Assembly: GCF_000190475.1 (NCBI RefSeq)
Contig: NZ_AEWH01000024.1
Span: 124,001-188,000, forward strand
Direction of reading: 5' to 3'
DNA: 64,000 bases
Source of the DNA: Ornithinibacillus scapharcae TW25
GTDB taxonomy: Bacteria > Bacillota > Bacilli > Bacillales > Amphibacillaceae
The notes beneath the pieces were generated by a model. The model saw nothing but the letters and a program-made list of their open reading frames with translations. It searched no databases and was not told the origin of the DNA. A program made the translations under genes and the position numbers. Shown in pieces: positions 60,312 to 64,000 of the stretch (position 1 is its first letter; each line of letters begins with the position of its first letter).

Positions 60312-61205
60312 ATGGACTTCAAAAAAGTTATGGTAGCTGGTAGCGGTGTTTTAGGTAGTCAAATCGCATTCCAAACAGCATTTTTTGGATATGATGTAAA
60401 TGTATATGATATTAATAATGATGCAATAAATGCAGCAAAAGAACGCTTTGCAAAGTTAAAAGAGGTTTATGCGGAATACTTTAACGATGCTGATAAGGCT
60501 AAAGCAGCATATGGTCGTTTATCTTTTAGCACTGATATAGCGGAAGCAGTAGCAGACGCAGATCTTATGATTGAAGCTGTTCCTGAAGTAGTAAACATCA
60601 AGCAAGATTTTTATCAAAAACTTGCACCTGTTGCACCAGATAAAACAATTTTCGCGTCTAACTCTTCCACTATGTTACCTAGTCAATTTGCAGAGTTTAC
60701 TGGTCGTCCAGAAAAGTTCTTAGCACTTCACTTTGCTAACTCAATCTGGAAGAACAATACTGCCGAAGTTATGGGGCATGCAGGTACAGATGCTCAATAT
60801 ACAGAACAAGTTATTGAATTTGCGCGTTCAATCGGAATGATTCCATTCCTAGTGAAAAAAGAGCAACCAGGTTACATCCTTAACTCTTTACTAGTGCCAT
60901 TCTTAAATGCAGGTTTGTCTTTATGGGCAAAAGATATCGCAGACCCACATACAATCGATAAAAACTGGATGATTTCAACTGGAGCTCCACATGGTCCATT
61001 CGCTATTCTAGATATCGTTGGTATGGAAACTCCGTACAACCTAAACGTAGCTAAATCTGATTTAGATCCAACTTACAAAGCAATTGCAGAAAAATTGAAA
61101 ACAGAAATGATTGACCAAGGTAAAATGGGACAATCTACTGGTGAAGGATTCTACAAATATCCAAACCCAGCGTTCTTAGAACCAGATTTCTTAAAACAAA
61201 ACTAA
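60312..61205 (+). CDS. 3-hydroxyacyl-CoA dehydrogenase family protein
   Basis: 297-residue NAD-dependent dehydrogenase of the 3HCDH type. Dinucleotide-binding MVAGSGVLGSQIAFQ (about 7-21), the family segment IEAVPEVVNIKQ, catalytic region SNSSTM...ALHFANSIWKNNTAEVMGH with His (about 139) and NSLLVPFLNAGL in the C-terminal domain. It oxidises a 3-hydroxyacyl-CoA or related hydroxy acid. The gene uses A/T-ending favoured codons evenly and has a strong RBS (AAAGGGGATAG), consistent with good expression. Single gene with terminator. Confidence 0.88.
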   Translation: MDFKKVMVAGSGVLGSQIAFQTAFFGYDVNVYDINNDAINAAKERFAKLKEVYAEYFNDADKAKAAYGRLSFSTDIAEAVADADLMIEAVPEVVNIKQDFYQKLAPVAPDKTIFASNSSTMLPSQFAEFTGRPEKFLALHFANSIWKNNTAEVMGHAGTDAQYTEQVIEFARSIGMIPFLVKKEQPGYILNSLLVPFLNAGLSLWAKDIADPHTIDKNWMISTGAPHGPFAILDIVGMETPYNLNVAKSDLDPTYKAIAEKLKTEMIDQGKMGQSTGEGFYKYPNPAFLEPDFLKQN

Positions 61206-61224
61206 TTTTATGATCATTCTTAAT

Positions 61225-61263
61225 GTGCGAGAACAAACTTCAGTTTGTCCTCGCACTTTTTTT
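61225..61263 (+). terminator. Terminator of the 3-hydroxyacyl-CoA dehydrogenase gene
   Basis: GTGCGAG-A-ACAAAC pairs with GTTTGT-C-CTCGCAC around TTCA, followed by seven T. Confidence 0.93.
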
Positions 61264-61365
61264 ATATCCATATATATACTAAATGCTATTGGATGCAAGT
61301 AAATCTTTTCTTTCAAAGTGATCCAATACTTATGGAGTATGATCTGCCTAATTTAATTCTAATTC

Positions 61366-61447
61366 TTGACAACACTCACTATTTTGTAATACTATATACC
61401 TGTAATAAGTAATACCGAGTACTGGTGGCACAAAATAGTGTAATACC
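61366..61447 (+). promoter_or_regulatory. Promoter and operator region of the PadR operon
   Basis: TTGACA (61366-61371) and TACTAT (61390-61395) with an 18-base spacer. A perfect 11-bp inverted repeat CACTATTTTGT (61377-61387) with ACAAAATAGTG (61430-61440) has its left arm inside the promoter spacer. GTAATAC(C) occurs three times (61386, 61409, 61440). Self-repression by the PadR protein, as is common for the family, would explain these sites. Confidence 0.7.
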
Positions 61448-61488
61448 AAGTAAAGAGATATAATACATTGAATAAAAGGAGGATAAAA

Positions 61489-61809
61489 TTGGAAAACATC
61501 ACAGAAATGCTGAAAGGTGTACTCGAGGGGTGTGTGCTTGAAATCATTAGTCGTGGCGAAACTTATGGATATGAAATCACACAACAACTGCGAGAACTTG
61601 GCTTCACTGATGTGGTTGAAGGCACAGTATATACCATTACGATGCGCCTTGAGAAAAACAATCTTGTAAACGTTGAGAAAAAGCGTTCCAATATGGGACC
61701 ACCAAGAAAATTCTACACACTTAACGCAGCAGGTCAAGATTACCTTCAAAAATTTTGGATAAAATGGGAATTTGTCTCAGGGAAAATTAACGAACTAAAA
61801 CGAAATTAA
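61489..61809 (+). CDS. PadR-family transcriptional regulator
   Basis: 106 residues. Winged helix domain of the PadR type: [27 protein letters not shown] (about 7-33), the recognition segment [17 protein letters not shown] (about 43-59) and the wing [19 protein letters not shown] 61489 is chosen because AAAGGAGG lies 6 bases upstream; an earlier in-frame ATG overlaps the RBS. It probably represses itself and the transporter downstream until a toxic compound binds. Confidence 0.9.
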   Translation: MENITEMLKGVLEGCVLEIISRGETYGYEITQQLRELGFTDVVEGTVYTITMRLEKNNLVNVEKKRSNMGPPRKFYTLNAAGQDYLQKFWIKWEFVSGKINELKRN

Positions 61810-61828
61810 AGTGAAAAGGAGAAATGAA

Positions 61829-62167
61829 ATGAGTATCTTTGAAAAAATCATTGGAAATCTAAATGACAAGAGAGAATGGAAGGCGTTAGAGGCGCGAGCG
61901 AAGTTACTTCCTAGTGAGTATCTTAACGCTTATAACGCAATCAAAAAATATTTGTGGACGTCTGGTGATCTATCTGAATGGGAAGACATCCACCGTGTAT
62001 TCTCTGGTCTTCTTGACTTATTCGAGGAAGGAGCAGCTGAAGGTAAGGGAGTTATGGATCTCACAGGAGAGGATGTGGCAGATTTCTGCGATGAACTAGT
62101 GAAGGATGCAAAAAACTGGAAGGATAAATATCGCAAGAAACTGAACGACTCGATTGATCGTGGCTAA
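61829..62167 (+). CDS. DUF1048 protein
   Basis: 112 residues, soluble and helical: [29 protein letters not shown] at the N-terminus and [20 protein letters not shown] near the end are typical of DUF1048. These proteins are regularly encoded between a PadR regulator and an ABC-2 exporter, as in this window. Function unknown. ATG 61829 fits AAGGAG at 7 bases. It follows the PadR gene by 19 bases. Confidence 0.85.
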   Translation: MSIFEKIIGNLNDKREWKALEARAKLLPSEYLNAYNAIKKYLWTSGDLSEWEDIHRVFSGLLDLFEEGAAEGKGVMDLTGEDVADFCDELVKDAKNWKDKYRKKLNDSIDRG

Positions 62168-62522
62168 GGCAAAATGATAAGGGGCATTGCTTCTCACCGA
62201 AAAAATGACGTAGACCCTTATTTGAATCCAGTCTCATGAAAGAACGCGAAACAGATAATCCAATAGTTAAAACCGACTGAATAGCTGGTTACAGAAAATT
62301 AAAATGCTTCCTTCACTATTCAGTTTTATTTTTAATCTGGTACTAAGTGATACAGATTATCAGTCTTACTAAGTAGGGGGTTAATTTATCTTCGCATTAA
62401 GTTCGAACAATTGATTGCTTTGCTTTGTCAGTTTGGTAGCAATAGCTTCTATATCTGACAAAGCTACCTAATTATTGGATATCACAAGTAGTATTGCACT
62501 GTTAAAAAAGGAGGAAAAAAGT
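62168..62522. other. Intergenic leader before the ABC exporter
   Basis: About 350 bases without a gene. GCTTTGTCAG (62422-62431) pairs perfectly with CTGACAAAGC (62455-62464). An alternative pairing GGTAGC (62435-62440) with GCTACC (62463-62468) competes for the same bases. No U-run follows. It could be a small regulatory leader for the exporter. RBS AAAGGAGG at about 62507. Downstream of here the base composition turns richer in G+C. Confidence 0.45.
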
Positions 62523-63296
62523 ATGAGTAATGCAGTGATTTCAGTAAAAGGATTAAAGAAATCGTTTAAAGACAAGGAAGTCTTAAAGGGGGTAGATTTT
62601 GAAGTGCAGCGTGGTGAAGTTTTCGCGCTGCTGGGCTCAAATGGAGCAGGCAAGACAACGACGGTAAACATCCTTTCGACACTGATAAAGCTCGATGATG
62701 GTGAAGTTGGTATTTGTGGCTATGACGTTAAGCAAAATCCGCAACGTGTACGTCAGAGCATCAGCTTAACAGGACAGTTTGCGGCTCTTGACGGCATGCA
62801 TACAGGTCGGGAAAACCTAATCCTGATTGCCAAATTGAGGGGAGTTTCCAATCCCACTCAAGTCGCCGACAATCTGCTTGCAAAGTTCAGCTTGACCGAG
62901 GTAGCTAACCGCAGAGCCGACCAGTATTCCGGCGGGATGAAGCGTCGGCTCGACATTGCTATGAGTCTAATCGGGATGCCAGAGGTTATCTTTCTTGACG
63001 AACCAACTACTGGGCTTGACCCCGAAGCGAGGATTGAGGTCTGGAATACCATCAAGGAGCTTGCCAGTGGAGGCACGACCATATTGCTGACAACCCAATA
63101 CCTTGAGGAAGCCGAACAATTGGCGGACCGAATCGCTATTCTGCATGGCGGAAAAATCATTACGACCGGTACTCTTTCCGAACTCAAAAAGATGTTCCCG
63201 CCGGCAAAAGTGGAGTACGTCGAGAAGCAACCGACATTAGAGGAAATTTTCCTTGCAATCATTGATAAAAAGGAGGAAGTGTATCATGAGGAATAA
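62523..63296 (+). CDS. ABC-2 type exporter, ATP-binding protein (DrrA-like)
   Basis: 257-residue ATPase. Walker A GSNGAGKTT (about 37), ABC signature YSGGMKRRLDIAMSL (about 138), Walker B VIFLDEPTTGLDPE and switch region TTQYLEEAEQLAD. The LTGQFAALDG segment and the C-terminal extension (VEYVEKQPTLEEIFLAI) place it with DrrA-type drug exporters. ATG 62523 lies behind AAAGGAGGAAAA. It overlaps the permease gene by 11 bases. Codon use (many C/G-ending codons: CGG, GCC, CTG) is unlike the rest of the window, a sign of recent transfer. Confidence 0.92.
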   Translation: MSNAVISVKGLKKSFKDKEVLKGVDFEVQRGEVFALLGSNGAGKTTTVNILSTLIKLDDGEVGICGYDVKQNPQRVRQSISLTGQFAALDGMHTGRENLILIAKLRGVSNPTQVADNLLAKFSLTEVANRRADQYSGGMKRRLDIAMSLIGMPEVIFLDEPTTGLDPEARIEVWNTIKELASGGTTILLTTQYLEEAEQLADRIAILHGGKIITTGTLSELKKMFPPAKVEYVEKQPTLEEIFLAIIDKKEEVYHEE

Positions 63297-64000
63297 TACA
63301 GGTGTATTACTAGGGAGGTTAATGCGCAACATCATGCGCAGCCCGGATACTATTATCACGGTGGCAATTATGCCGATTCTAATGATGCTTTTATTTGTCT
63401 ATGTATTTGGGGGTGCCATGGAAACCGGTACGGACAATTATGTGAATTATTTATTACCCGGGATCTTGCTGATGGCTATTGCATCCGGCATCGGTTACAC
63501 TTCTTTCCGGTTATTTGGGGATGTACAGAGTGGAGTGATGGCACGTCTTGTTACCATGCCCATTAAGCGGTCTTCACTATTGTGGTCTCATGTGTTGACT
63601 TCACTTGTTTCCAATGCGCTTACTGTAATAATCGTTATCCTTGTCGCGCTCATGATAGGGTTCCGTACCAGTGCTAATATCCTAGAATGGCTCGCTGTAG
63701 CCGGGATCCTCGCAATGTTTACAATGGCACTGACATGGCTGGCGGTCATCCCAGGATTGGTGGCAAAGTCTATGGAAGGGGCAACAGCCTTCTCATACCC
63801 GTTAATTTTCCTGCCCTTTATCAGTTCGGCCTTTGTCCCTACTGAAACCATGCCTACCATTTTGCGAGTGTTTGCAGAGAACCAGCCGGTGTCTTCGATA
63901 GTGAATGCGATTCGTGCTCTCTGGTATGAAGGGTCTATTGGCAACGATATCTGGACAGCGCTTGCCTGGTGCGTTGGGATTATGGTCATCGCTTACTTCT
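63286..64000 (+). CDS. ABC-2 type exporter, permease (DrrB-like; 3' truncated by window edge)
   Basis: Open from ATG 63286 to the window edge without a stop, 238 residues visible. Hydrophobic segments begin with IITVAIMPILMMLLFVYVFGG (about 22-42), and the conserved ABC-2 permease features are present: NYLLPGILLMAIASGI, RLVTMPIKRSSLL and the late YPLIFLPFISSAFVPTETMP. RBS AGGAGGAAG lies inside the end of the ATPase gene. With that ATPase it should form a drug or lipid exporter. It shares the higher G+C content. Confidence 0.88.
   Translation, partial: MRNNTGVLLGRLMRNIMRSPDTIITVAIMPILMMLLFVYVFGGAMETGTDNYVNYLLPGILLMAIASGIGYTSFRLFGDVQSGVMARLVTMPIKRSSLLWSHVLTSLVSNALTVIIVILVALMIGFRTSANILEWLAVAGILAMFTMALTWLAVIPGLVAKSMEGATAFSYPLIFLPFISSAFVPTETMPTILRVFAENQPVSSIVNAIRALWYEGSIGNDIWTALAWCVGIMVIAYF

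Overview
The window is low-GC DNA from a spore-forming member of the Bacillaceae. Purine-rich ribosome binding sites, sigma-A-type promoters, a Spo0E-type phosphatase, a Leu T-box, a cre site, LutABC, CtaG plus DUF2243, and a YpeP-like RNase H all fit an Oceanobacillus/Virgibacillus-like relative. The genus is my inference. No rRNA, tRNA, CRISPR array, transposase or prophage was recognised. From about 62.5 kb to the right edge the DNA is visibly richer in G+C than the rest.

Left part (1-6.9 kb): a sucrose module consisting of a LacI-type repressor (cut by the window edge), four palindromic operators, a PTS sucrose EIIBC broken by a -1 frameshift at a slippery A6C, sucrose-6-phosphate hydrolase and fructokinase. 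It is followed by a tiny Spo0E-like gene, a long perfect hairpin and an AtoE short-chain fatty acid transporter.

Signalling block (7.1-18.6 kb): the most striking part. A class I cyclic-di-GMP riboswitch with its own terminator, then about 210 nt of further structured-looking leader, precede two tandem paralogous giant proteins of about 1790 residues. Each has a degenerate protein kinase domain, an AAA/STAND ATPase, TPR repeats, GAF, GGDEF and a second GAF. Both GGDEF domains look catalytically intact and lack the inhibitory I-site, so the riboswitch could provide the product feedback that the enzymes lack.

Middle accessory stretch (18.6-38.3 kb): mostly single genes and small membrane-protein genes. 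These include an LRR plus TraB/Tiki-type lipoprotein, an EamA exporter, a leucine-type T-box that now precedes only the C-terminal half of an alpha/beta hydrolase, a phosphotransferase, two methyltransferases, SDR and DinB proteins, a CbpA-like CBS protein, RNase H, an M20 amidohydrolase paired with an N-acylamino acid racemase, and a secreted amidase.

Sugar-acid block (38.5-47.4 kb): an IclR regulator, then an operon with a perfect consensus promoter, a three-stem inverted-repeat leader and a perfect cre site. Its genes are an FAH-family hydrolase, a zinc dehydrogenase, an L-rhamnonate dehydratase, a GntP-type permease and lutABC. This reads as the non-phosphorylating diketo route from L-rhamnonate to pyruvate plus L-lactate, with LutABC oxidising the L-lactate. 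lutB carries a -1 frameshift.

Right part (47.5-64 kb): a polar amino acid ABC importer, proline dehydrogenase (stop codon lost by a third A6 indel), CtaG/DUF2243, an AbrB-type transporter, an SDR lacking the usual Tyr-Lys pair, a DUF3006/extracellular MBL-HhH/Cdd1 group, a SET protein, a TIMP/NTR-like anchored protein, a LuxR-type regulator, a 3-hydroxyacyl-CoA dehydrogenase, and finally a PadR-DUF1048-ABC-2 efflux cluster that runs off the edge.
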